From NCBI GenBank assembly GCA_045636545.1, contig JAZTXR010000050.1:19131-83130 (forward strand): DNA of 64,000 nt, given 5' to 3'. The stretch is from HGM04593 sp045636545. Its GTDB lineage: Bacteria > Bacteroidota > Bacteroidia > Bacteroidales > Bacteroidaceae. A program made the translations under genes and the position numbers. The notes beneath the pieces are model-generated. The model was given only the letters and a program-made list of their open reading frames with translations, ran no database searches and was not told the origin of the DNA. Positions 1 through 7,331 of the stretch are shown here, one piece after another; positions within the stretch are counted from its first letter, which is position 1, and the number at the start of each line of letters is the position of its first letter.

Positions 1-1924
1 CATTGCCGGCAGCATCCATCTGGCGCACAATTACTGTGTAGAGGTTAGGTGTCTCTGATGTCCATGGCAACAGAGCCGAAAGAGCATCAAAGAGAACATT
101 TTTCTTCATACTCCTTACACCGGTCGCAAACTCAACATTCTCGCTCTTTGTAGCCACCACATTGCCATCCGGAGCAACAAGCTCAACCTCGACAAGCTTG
201 CTTACAGCCTCACCTCTACGGTTGTCAATCTCAAGCGCAACATTCATGCTGCCGCCGTCAAATGTAGAGTTAAGGGAGCTTGTGATATAGTGGTCGCTAA
301 CGAAAGTTCCGGGGGTAGCATAGAGGTAGACATCGCGGTGCATACCGCTCATGTGGAACATATCCTGACCCTCGAGATACGATGCATCGCTCCAGCGGAA
401 CACCTGCACGCAGATATTGTTCTCGCCCGTACGCACATGGGCACTCAAGTCAAATTCGTGGTCATTGTTTCCACCCTGGGTATAACCTACATACTCACCG
501 TTCACCCACACGAACGCAGCACTGTAGAGGCCGTCGAAATGCAGGAACACATTCTTTGCATCCCAGCCCTCCGGCAAGGTGAATGTGCGGCGGTACGAAC
601 CAACAGGGTTGTCACCCACGCCGGGCACCTTATTCTTGATATAAGGAGGGTTGTTGAGGAAAGCATACTCCACGTTCACATAGAGCGGAAGGTCATAACC
701 CTTCATCTCCCAGCAAGAGGGGACCTCAATGTTGTCCCATGCAGAGACATCGGCATCATTGCCCCAGAAATCATCCTCGCCCGGGCGTACTGACGGTTCG
801 GGGACAAGATTGAATTTCCACGTACCGTTGAGCGAGAGATAGTCGGCCTTCTCGGGAGTGAGCCATGCCTTGTCATAGTTCACATCGGCCTTCATGGCAT
901 CTGTGGTGCTGTACGGAATGAATGTTGCACGTGCGGCCTCCTTGTTCTCCTCATACACCTGCTGGTTCTCCCAATAGTCGCCCACCGGACCGGCAGCCAC
1001 GGTAAAGAAGAACTTGCTGTTGTCGCCATCCTTGTCGGTAGAAGCAACGAACCTGCCATCACCCGACTTGAGATAGAACTTTGTGCCCTTGTATGTACCG
1101 GTAAGATAAAAATATCCGTCACCGGCATCCTCAAGTGTCACGTTCTGATTCTCATTCGTTGTCTCGGTAGTATATACAAGCGGTGTCCTGTCGCCCTGGA
1201 GGTACATATCCATTGACAGGTTGCAGCTGTTCGATGTAAGTACGAGACCAGTCTTTCCGTTAGAGACTCTCCATATCTGGGTGTCATCACCCTCCACATA
1301 CGGTTTCAAATCAATCAGAGCCGCAAGCTTACCGTCAGCCGGAGCTGTAAGCACGTTCCTTGTCGCAACATTGCTTATGACATAGCTCTTGCCGGCATAG
1401 ACCTTTGCCTGCGAGAACTGCTTGCCGGTATTGTGGAAGAAGTAGAGAATATCCTGGTCGGCAAACTCTGTGAGCATCATGGGATATCCGTCGGCCGATG
1501 GTGCAAGGTACTGGTAGGGGTTCGATGCATTTGCCATGCGGTTGTAACCGTCACCCGGAGCCACTATCTTGAAACGCTGGTTGGGATTTGCCGGCTCATA
1601 GTTCCACTGTACGGGATGGCCAACACCGGGTGCCATGTCCATTGCCTTGCCCGATGTGGGGTTCACAAAAGAGAATACGCCGTCGGTCTCCGTGGGGTAC
1701 ATGGCCCACTCCTGTCCGGCACTGGCCTCATCACCGTCGGCAAAGATTATACGCGCATCGTTGTTGAAATTGTCGCCGTTTGAAAGAAACTTTCCGTTGG
1801 CGAAATTCTCAATACGGTACACCGTGACTTTTTCCACAGTAGGTTGCAGTTCCTGGGCTACGAGTTGCTGTAATGGAATAAACAATGCGAGCAATGCACA
1901 AAAGAGTCGAGTTACTTTTTTCAT
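1..1924 (-). CDS. Glycoside hydrolase family 2 beta-galactosidase, N-terminal 641 residues (cut by window edge)
   Basis: Reading the minus strand from the ATG at 1924 gives 641 uninterrupted codons that leave the window at position 1. A signal peptide (MKKVTRLFCALLALFIPLQQ, cleaved near residue 24) shows export. The next roughly 270 residues look like beta-trefoil or ricin-type carbohydrate-binding repeats (RIENFANGKFLS, GQEW). From about residue 320 the sequence matches the LacZ-type GH2 sugar-binding domain: SLNGTWKFNL, VPSCWEMKGYD, and GQDMFHMSGMHRDVYLY, which is close to the LacZ motif DQDMWRMSGIFRDV. The catalytic TIM barrel lies outside the window, so the acid/base and nucleophile cannot be checked. 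It would remove terminal beta-galactose in the periplasm or at the surface. It is divergent from the GH29 fucosidase, which suggests joint use on fucosylated galactosides. Other GH2 activities remain possible. Confidence 0.88.
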   Translation of the reverse strand, partial: MKKVTRLFCALLALFIPLQQLVAQELQPTVEKVTVYRIENFANGKFLSNGDNFNNDARIIFADGDEASAGQEWAMYPTETDGVFSFVNPTSGKAMDMAPGVGHPVQWNYEPANPNQRFKIVAPGDGYNRMANASNPYQYLAPSADGYPMMLTEFADQDILYFFHNTGKQFSQAKVYAGKSYVISNVATRNVLTAPADGKLAALIDLKPYVEGDDTQIWRVSNGKTGLVLTSNSCNLSMDMYLQGDRTPLVYTTETTNENQNVTLEDAGDGYFYLTGTYKGTKFYLKSGDGRFVASTDKDGDNSKFFFTVAAGPVGDYWENQQVYEENKEAARATFIPYSTTDAMKADVNYDKAWLTPEKADYLSLNGTWKFNLVPEPSVRPGEDDFWGNDADVSAWDNIEVPSCWEMKGYDLPLYVNVEYAFLNNPPYIKNKVPGVGDNPVGSYRRTFTLPEGWDAKNVFLHFDGLYSAAFVWVNGEYVGYTQGGNNDHEFDLSAHVRTGENNICVQVFRWSDASYLEGQDMFHMSGMHRDVYLYATPGTFVSDHYITSSLNSTFDGGSMNVALEIDNRRGEAVSKLVEVELVAPDGNVVATKSENVEFATGVRSMKKNVLFDALSALLPWTSETPNLYTVIVRQMDAAGN

Positions 1925-1954
1925 ATTTGATTGTATTGATATTTCACGTAAATG

Positions 1955-1984
1955 CAAAAATAAGATAAAATAATTAAAACAAAA
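1955..1984 (-). promoter_or_regulatory. Bacteroidetes-type promoter for the GH2 gene
   Basis: On the minus strand TATTTTTG (1962 to 1955) matches the TAnnTTTG -7 element. A TTTG (1983 to 1980) lies 17 nt upstream, slightly closer than the usual 19-20 nt. It is back to back with the fucosidase promoter. Confidence 0.55.
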
Positions 1985-1990
1985 GAATAA

Positions 1991-2022
1991 TTTGTACTTT
2001 TCACATTGTTCGTCTATTTTTG
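1991..2022 (+). promoter_or_regulatory. Bacteroidetes-type promoter for the GH29 gene
   Basis: TTTG at 1991-1994 and TATTTTTG at 2015-2022 are separated by 20 nt, an excellent fit to the Bacteroidetes sigma-ABfr consensus. The start codon follows 29 nt after the -7 element. Confidence 0.72.
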
Positions 2023-2051
2023 CACAATAGGACTAATAAAAAACACACGAT

Positions 2052-3368
2052 ATGAAATCAATCAAAAGAATCATGCAGGCAGCAGCCATTGCATTGTTGC
2101 TTGTAGCGCCAACAGTCTCAAAGGCGCAGTATGTTCCTACCGCCGAGAACCTGAAATCGCGCCAGGAGTTTGCCGACAGCAAGTTCGGAATCTTCATACA
2201 CTGGGGCATATACAGCATGTTCGCACAAGGCGAGTGGTACCTGCAGAACTACCCTATTGACAAGGCCGAGTACGCAAAGGCTGCCGATGCCTTCTACCCC
2301 CACCGTTTCAATGCCAAGGAGTGGGTTGCGGCAATAAAGGATGCCGGTGCAAAGTACATCTGCTTCACCAGCCGTCACCACGACAGTTTCTCAATGTGGG
2401 ACACCGGGCAGAGCGACTACAACATCGTCGATGCCACCCCATTCGGCCGCGATGTCATCAAGGAACTGGCCGAGGAGTGCCACAAGCAGGGCATCAGGCT
2501 GCACTTCTACTACTCTCACATCGACTGGGCACGCGATGAGTACCCCCTTGGCCGCACAGGTACAAAGGTCATCGGCCGCGACAAGACAAAAGCCGACTGG
2601 CCTGCATACTATGACTTCATGAACAAGCAGCTCACCGAGCTGCTCACCAACTATGGCGAGATTGGCGCAATATGGTTCGACGGCAAGTGGGACCGCGACC
2701 AGGACAGCATACCCTTCAACTGGCAGCTCGACGAGCAGTATGCCCTCATCCACAGCCTGCAACCCGCCTGCCTCATTGGAAACAACCACCACGAGACACC
2801 GTTCCCGGGCGAGGACATACAGATTTTCGAACGCGACCTGCCCGGTGAGAACAAGGCCGGATTGAGCGGACAGAGCGTGAGCCGCCTGCCACTCGAGACC
2901 TGCCAGACAATGAACGGCATGTGGGGCTACAAGCTCGTCGACCAGAACTACAAGAGCACCGAGACACTTATCCGTTTACTTGTGAGCACATCGGGCAAGG
3001 GAGCGAACCTGCTTCTGAATGTAGGCCCGCAGCCCAACGGCGAAATCCCGGCTGCAGCGCTTGCACGCATGAAAGAGATGGGCGAATGGACACGCGCCAA
3101 CGGCGAAACCATCTACGGCACAACAGCCGGCGACATCCCTGCACAGGAGTGGGGAGTGACAACCCGCAAGGGCAACCGCCTGTTCGTACACATCTTCGAC
3201 TGCAAGGAGAAGGAACTTACCTTGCCGCTCGGCTGCAAGGTGAAGAAAGCCTTTACATACAGCGACAAGCAGCCAGTCAAGTTCACAAAGACAAAGGAGG
3301 GCGTGAAACTGATGTTCAACGAAGTACCAACAGGTATCGACTACATTATTGAATTGATTACCAAATAA
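2052..3368 (+). CDS. GH29 alpha-L-fucosidase, exported
   Basis: This 438-residue protein has a signal peptide (about residues 1-25, ending SKAQ) and a GH29 TIM-barrel catalytic domain. Family motifs are KFGIFIHWGIYSMFAQGEWY (residues 44-63), the HH pair in FTSRHHDSF (109-110), and IWFDGKWD, whose D210 is the expected nucleophile. The acid/base residue of GH29 is poorly conserved and I cannot place it. A small C-terminal beta domain follows from about residue 355. The enzyme would release terminal alpha-L-fucose from host or plant glycans in the periplasm. The start is the first ATG, 29 nt after a strong promoter. It is divergent from the GH2 beta-galactosidase, and the two probably act on the same substrates. 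Confidence 0.93.
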   Translation: MKSIKRIMQAAAIALLLVAPTVSKAQYVPTAENLKSRQEFADSKFGIFIHWGIYSMFAQGEWYLQNYPIDKAEYAKAADAFYPHRFNAKEWVAAIKDAGAKYICFTSRHHDSFSMWDTGQSDYNIVDATPFGRDVIKELAEECHKQGIRLHFYYSHIDWARDEYPLGRTGTKVIGRDKTKADWPAYYDFMNKQLTELLTNYGEIGAIWFDGKWDRDQDSIPFNWQLDEQYALIHSLQPACLIGNNHHETPFPGEDIQIFERDLPGENKAGLSGQSVSRLPLETCQTMNGMWGYKLVDQNYKSTETLIRLLVSTSGKGANLLLNVGPQPNGEIPAAALARMKEMGEWTRANGETIYGTTAGDIPAQEWGVTTRKGNRLFVHIFDCKEKELTLPLGCKVKKAFTYSDKQPVKFTKTKEGVKLMFNEVPTGIDYIIELITK

Positions 3369-3387
3369 GAAACTTTAAAAGCAGAAT

Positions 3388-3433
3388 ATTGTCCCCCTGC
3401 TTTAGGGGGACGAGCAAAGCGGAGGGGGTATAA
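3388..3433 (+). repeat. REP-like palindromic intergenic repeat, copy A
   Basis: The unit starts ATTGTCCCCCTGC, folds into the hairpin GTCCCCCT/AGGGGGAC, and continues CGAGCAAAGCGGAGGGGGTATAA. A near-identical inverted copy lies at 6200-6246. It fills most of the 72-nt gap between the fucosidase and cutC, so it may also act as a terminator or mRNA-stability hairpin. Confidence 0.7.
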
Positions 3434-3440
3434 CCAAGCT

Positions 3441-4175
3441 ATGAGAACACTTGAAATTTGTGCCGGCAGCGTGGAGAGCGCCATTGCGGCACGTGACGGC
3501 GGAGCGCAACGCATTGAACTTTGCGCAGCATTGGAGGTTGGCGGCGTTACGCCGTCGGCCGGTGTCATTGCCCAGACACGCAAGGTCGAGGGGCTTGTGC
3601 TCAATGTCATCATACGCCCCCGTGGAGGCGATTTCCTCTACAACGAGTATGAGGTTGCCTGTATGGAACAGGACATACACACCTGCAGGCAGCTTGGCGC
3701 AGATGGTGTAGTCATTGGTGCACTTACAGCCGAGGGCGACATAGACACGGCTGTCTGCAAGCGACTGATTGCCGCTGCCGATGGAATGAGCGTGACCTTC
3801 CACCGCGCATTCGATATGTGCCGCGATGCCAAGAAAGCACTTGAGGAACTCATTGCACTCGGTTGCGACAGAGTGCTCACATCGGGACAGGCAGCAACAG
3901 CGCAGGCCGGTATTCCGCTCTTGAAAGAGCTTGTTGAGAAGGCGGCAGGGCGCATAATCATCATGCCGGGCTGCGGAGTGAGCAGCACGAACGCAGCAGC
4001 CATCCTGCAGGCCACCGGCGCAACGGAGATTCACGCATCGGCACGCCGTAGCGTGGGCAGCGGCATGCACTTCCGACACAGCGGGATATCGATGGGCAAC
4101 CCCGACAGTGATGAATATGCCCGCAAGGAGACCGATGTAAACGAAGTAAAAGCAATTGTAGACAGCATAATATGA
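3441..4175 (+). CDS. cutC: CutC family protein (copper homeostasis family)
   Basis: The 244-residue cytoplasmic protein has the CutC TIM-barrel signature from its first residues: MRTLEICAGSVESAIAARDG, GAQRIELCAALEVGG and TPSAG. NVIIRPRGGDFLYNEYE and TFHRAFDM follow, with RVLTSGQAATA and HASARRSV near the end. The family was named for copper tolerance in E. coli, but its biochemical role is unproven. The stop overlaps the start of xpt (ATGA, 4172-4175), so the two genes are translationally coupled. An efflux permease with a metal-binding domain lies nearby at 5992-7260. That proximity may be coincidental, because a convergent terminator separates the two. Confidence 0.93.
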   Translation: MRTLEICAGSVESAIAARDGGAQRIELCAALEVGGVTPSAGVIAQTRKVEGLVLNVIIRPRGGDFLYNEYEVACMEQDIHTCRQLGADGVVIGALTAEGDIDTAVCKRLIAAADGMSVTFHRAFDMCRDAKKALEELIALGCDRVLTSGQAATAQAGIPLLKELVEKAAGRIIIMPGCGVSSTNAAAILQATGATEIHASARRSVGSGMHFRHSGISMGNPDSDEYARKETDVNEVKAIVDSII

Positions 4176-4738
4176 AACAGCTGAAGGAACGTATTCTCAA
4201 GGATGGCAAATGCCTCGAGGGAGGCATTCTCAAGGTCGACAGCTTCATCAACCACCAGATGGATGCAAGGCTCATGATGGATATGGCAAAGGAGATTGTA
4301 GATCGCTTTAAGGGAACAGCCATCGACAAGGTCATCACCATTGAGGCAAGTGGCATTGCACCCGCAATAATGGTAGCCTACCTCTTGGACGTGCCCGTGG
4401 TCTTCGGCAAGAAAAAGGTACCGAGCACAATGGACGGCATTATCAGAACCGAGGTATTCTCGTTCACAAAAAGCCGTTCATACAACATCTGCCTTTGCAA
4501 CAGCTACCTGCAGAAAGGCGAGCGTTGCCTTTTTGTCGACGACTTCCTTGCCAACGGAAATGCAGCACTGGGAATTCTTGACCTTGCCGCGCAAGCCGGC
4601 GCAGAGGTTGTGGGAATGGCGTTCCTCATTGAAAAAGGGTTCCAGGCCGGCGGCAAGCTGCTCCGCGAGAAAGGCATCCACATCGAATCACTTGCAATAA
4701 TCGAAAACCTCGACAATTGTAATATAGAATTTAAATAA
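4172..4738 (+). CDS. xpt: Xanthine phosphoribosyltransferase
   Basis: The 188-residue protein matches Xpt in full length. It has MKQLKERILKDGKCLEGGIL at the N-terminus, FINHQMDARLMM, and the PRPP-binding loop CLFVDDFLANGNA (residues about 113-125). It converts xanthine and PRPP to XMP in purine salvage. Its ATG lies inside the stop codon of cutC. I see no purine riboswitch upstream, and the only leader available is that of cutC. A long hairpin terminates the unit at 4752-4796. Confidence 0.94.
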   Translation: MKQLKERILKDGKCLEGGILKVDSFINHQMDARLMMDMAKEIVDRFKGTAIDKVITIEASGIAPAIMVAYLLDVPVVFGKKKVPSTMDGIIRTEVFSFTKSRSYNICLCNSYLQKGERCLFVDDFLANGNAALGILDLAAQAGAEVVGMAFLIEKGFQAGGKLLREKGIHIESLAIIENLDNCNIEFK

Positions 4739-4751
4739 ACAAGGTTAACTT

Positions 4752-4796
4752 TAGAAGCTGTTTGAATTTATGTCCTTGAAATTCAAACAGCTTCTA
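4752..4796. terminator. Bidirectional terminator, 18-bp perfect stem
   Basis: TAGAAGCTGTTTGAATTT (4752-4769) pairs perfectly with 4779-4796 around a 9-nt loop. It sits between the convergent xpt and DUF4886 genes. The arm sequence recurs as a single arm near 32424. Confidence 0.8.
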
Positions 4797-4798
4797 AA

Positions 4799-5902
4799 TC
4801 ATTTTACAATAATCTTCTTGCCGTTATGTATATATATACCCTTAGACGGGTTTTCAACAGCACGGCCACCAATGTTGTAAAAAAGACCGGACAATCTTTC
4901 AACAAACACATTTTCGACAGTCGTCTCCTTGTTGATGTCTGTCAATTCAAATGGTTTCTCCACAGCACGTGTTGCGGCCAATTGTGCCTGATAGAGACTT
5001 TCATCATCCATACCTACAATGCCATCTCCTATGTTCTGCCCCTGAATCTGGTTGTTCTGCAGAAAATCTTTATCAATGCGTGTAGTATCACCAATGACAC
5101 CAATATCTGTTATGCCCGCCTCTTTAAGAAGAACAAGGCAATTCGCATATGCGGCACATAAGCAACCGATACCCTCCTGAAGATGACCTGTATCAGCCAT
5201 CAGAAAACCATTAACACCCATGGTGTCATACTTGCGCACTGTACGCAGATTCTGTAATGCAGTACCATAAGGGAATAGAACTGTTACAGGAGAATTATCC
5301 AACAGGTTTTTTGTATTCTCAACAATATCGGCCCAAAAGCTGACCAGTTCGTCATAAGTAAAATAGCTTGAACTATGGATGCTGAACCACCCGAGTTTGA
5401 TTTCATCACCAAGTTTGTTTACAACGGAATCACACAGATTATTGATATACGGTTCATAATATATCCCGTAACTCTTTCTTACCGTTCCGGTAGCATTCTG
5501 GAAAGTCACTATATCCCAATCGTCGTTGAACAAGACACCATTGGCATCATAAGAGCCCAACAGTGTCCATGGCTTGGCATTTGTGCACTTATACAGTTTA
5601 TATACCTTTGGAGAATATGTGACACCATTCTGCACAACATCTCTATTTGAAAAATTTGCCATGTGCTGAACCAATGAACTTCCACCATTATAAGCTATGG
5701 CAATGGTCAAATCAACATCCGGAGCTATATTCTTCATTACAAACGGGACATAGCACAAGACATCCATAGAGAAAGAGTTGCCGAAACAGAGCAACTTGAT
5801 TGTTTTTTTATCAGTTTGCTCCTCATCACTGTTTTTTGCAGTTGCCGGAACAGCACATAGCAGCAATAATGCCACAAACAAAAACATTTTCAATTTATTC
5901 AT
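4799..5902 (-). CDS. DUF4886 SGNH-hydrolase-like exported protein with a C-terminal sorting-like tail
   Basis: The start chosen is the ATG at 5902; an upstream in-frame GTG at 5920 adds only MFKKGF. The 367-residue protein begins with a signal peptide (MNKLKMFLFVALLLLCAVPA). It then has IKLLCFGNSFSMD, which resembles SGNH/GDSL block I with Ser as candidate nucleophile, and later WDIVTFQNATG. This pattern fits DUF4886, a family of likely esterases or deacetylases. The last residues, NIGGRAVENPSKGIYIHNGK and then KIIVK, look like the short beta-rich tails of many exported Bacteroidales proteins, which resemble type IX sorting domains. The substrate is unknown. A -7 element lies upstream. Confidence 0.78.
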   Translation of the reverse strand: MNKLKMFLFVALLLLCAVPATAKNSDEEQTDKKTIKLLCFGNSFSMDVLCYVPFVMKNIAPDVDLTIAIAYNGGSSLVQHMANFSNRDVVQNGVTYSPKVYKLYKCTNAKPWTLLGSYDANGVLFNDDWDIVTFQNATGTVRKSYGIYYEPYINNLCDSVVNKLGDEIKLGWFSIHSSSYFTYDELVSFWADIVENTKNLLDNSPVTVLFPYGTALQNLRTVRKYDTMGVNGFLMADTGHLQEGIGCLCAAYANCLVLLKEAGITDIGVIGDTTRIDKDFLQNNQIQGQNIGDGIVGMDDESLYQAQLAATRAVEKPFELTDINKETTVENVFVERLSGLFYNIGGRAVENPSKGIYIHNGKKIIVK

Positions 5903-5946
5903 AAACCCTTTTTTGAACACATAGATAAAATTCTTTTATTCAAAGA

Positions 5947-5976
5947 GACCGAATGTATCTATCGGTCACAAATATA
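5947..5976 (-). promoter_or_regulatory. -7 element and leader hairpin for the DUF4886 gene
   Basis: The minus strand carries TATATTTG (5976 to 5969), a good -7 element, but no clear TTTG upstream. A 6-bp inverted repeat, GACCGA/TCGGTC (5947-5967), lies just downstream in the leader. Confidence 0.45.
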
Positions 5977-5991
5977 AACGTGGAACTTTTA

Positions 5992-7260
5992 TCACCCTTC
6001 CACTACCGAAAAGCCAAGTGCTTCAACGGCTTTTACAACATCATCTTTACTTGGGTTGCCGTGAACGATGGTGCGGCCGCTTGCAAGGTCTATCTCCACA
6101 CTCTCAACACCGGTAACCTTTTGGATTGCAGCCTCTACATTGCTCTTGCAATGGTTGCAGTTCATTCCTTTTACCACAAAGCTCAACAGCGCGGTGCTGT
6201 AATACCCCCTCCGCTCCGCTCGTCCCCCTAAGGCAGGGGGACAATTCAATTTGCGACAAACATATTGTTGAATGAACGCATTTACCAACAAAAGAGCAAG
6301 CACTATGCTGCACACAACATTAAAATAAGATACCCCGCTGCAACTGTGGCAGCTATGGATGTGTGCGAGCGGCATTGTGAACCACTCGCGAGGCAACAGA
6401 TAGTCAATACCCAAACCAAAAAGGATTGCACAACCGATAATAGAAAACAAATAGGTAATAAGACTCTTGCGCCCCATTACCTTGCCTATTACAAGCAGCG
6501 ATGCCACATTGACAGCCGGGCCGGCCATCAACAGCACAAGCGCTGTGCCGGGTGACAGTCCTTTGAGCATAAGAGCAACGGCAATGGGGATGCTGCCTGT
6601 CGCGCAAAGATACATAGGAATGGCAAAGAGCAATACCATGAGCATACTTGCAAGCGGTCTGCCGGCAAATAGCGAAAAGAAGGAATCGGGGACAAGAACG
6701 GTTATCACCCCCGCAACAACAAGCCCCATCACAAGCCAACGGCCAATATCCTGCATCATCTCAATATATGCATAGCGTGCCGCACTCTTTATTTTTTGCG
6801 TGAATGTAACTTTTTCTTCATTTGCGCAACAGTTTTGCGCCACTCCATCCGCAGCCATCGAGGCACTACTTTTATCCACATAATTCGCCAATGTTCCGCC
6901 AAAGAACGCCGTTACAAGCGCCGCAAACGGGCGCAACAGGGCGAAGGGCAAGCCCATGAGCGAATAGGTTGCAATGATGGAGTCCACCCCTGTCTGCGGT
7001 GTGGCTATGAGGAAAGATATTGTAGCGCCTTTTGATGCACCCTCCTTGCGCAACGACATAGCCGTGGGAATCACTCCGCACGAACAAAGCGGCAGCGGAA
7101 TACCCAGAATGGCGGCACCCAGCACTGAACGGAAATTGCTTCCGCTCAAATAACGGCTATAAATTGCCCTTGGAACAAATGCGTGCATCAACCCCGCCAA
7201 GGTAAAGCCCAGCAGCAGATAGGGCGACATGCTGTTTACAAGTTCAAGAATCTCTTTCAT
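5992..7260 (-). CDS. SO_0444-family Cu/Zn efflux permease fused to a C-terminal heavy-metal-associated domain
   Basis: The 422-residue protein has many membrane segments in its first 330 residues. The permease motif GIPLPLCSCGVIPTAMSLR (around residues 52-70) is typical of the ArsP/DUF318 permeases, within which SO_0444-type transporters are proposed copper/zinc exporters. Residues about 358-422 form an HMA domain with the metal-binding CxxC in GMNCNHC. A repeat element encodes the linker around residues 338-355 (CPPALGGRAERRGYY; see the repeat at 6200-6246). The inferred role is metal export across the inner membrane, with the HMA domain sensing or delivering metal. The start is the ATG after a region with no clear promoter. 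The actual substrate is not shown by the sequence. Confidence 0.85.
   Translation of the reverse strand: MKEILELVNSMSPYLLLGFTLAGLMHAFVPRAIYSRYLSGSNFRSVLGAAILGIPLPLCSCGVIPTAMSLRKEGASKGATISFLIATPQTGVDSIIATYSLMGLPFALLRPFAALVTAFFGGTLANYVDKSSASMAADGVAQNCCANEEKVTFTQKIKSAARYAYIEMMQDIGRWLVMGLVVAGVITVLVPDSFFSLFAGRPLASMLMVLLFAIPMYLCATGSIPIAVALMLKGLSPGTALVLLMAGPAVNVASLLVIGKVMGRKSLITYLFSIIGCAILFGLGIDYLLPREWFTMPLAHIHSCHSCSGVSYFNVVCSIVLALLLVNAFIQQYVCRKLNCPPALGGRAERRGYYSTALLSFVVKGMNCNHCKSNVEAAIQKVTGVESVEIDLASGRTIVHGNPSKDDVVKAVEALGFSVVEG
6200..6246 (-). repeat. REP-like palindromic repeat, copy B, inside a coding sequence
   Basis: The minus strand reads ATTGTCCCCCTGCC, then TTAGGGGGACGAGC and GGAGCGGAGGGGGTATTA. 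It differs from copy A at 3388-3433 at only about four positions. It lies in frame within the efflux permease gene and encodes its interdomain linker. Confidence 0.8.
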
Positions 7261-7331
7261 TTTTTACAAAACAGTTTGTCATACGTGAGTACACACGGGA
7301 TACTTCGCTATGCTCGGCATGAACATATCCG

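Noticed and set aside
4100..4180. Purine riboswitch controlling xpt
   Set aside because: xpt starts inside the cutC stop codon, leaving no leader, and no purine-aptamer core occurs before cutC.
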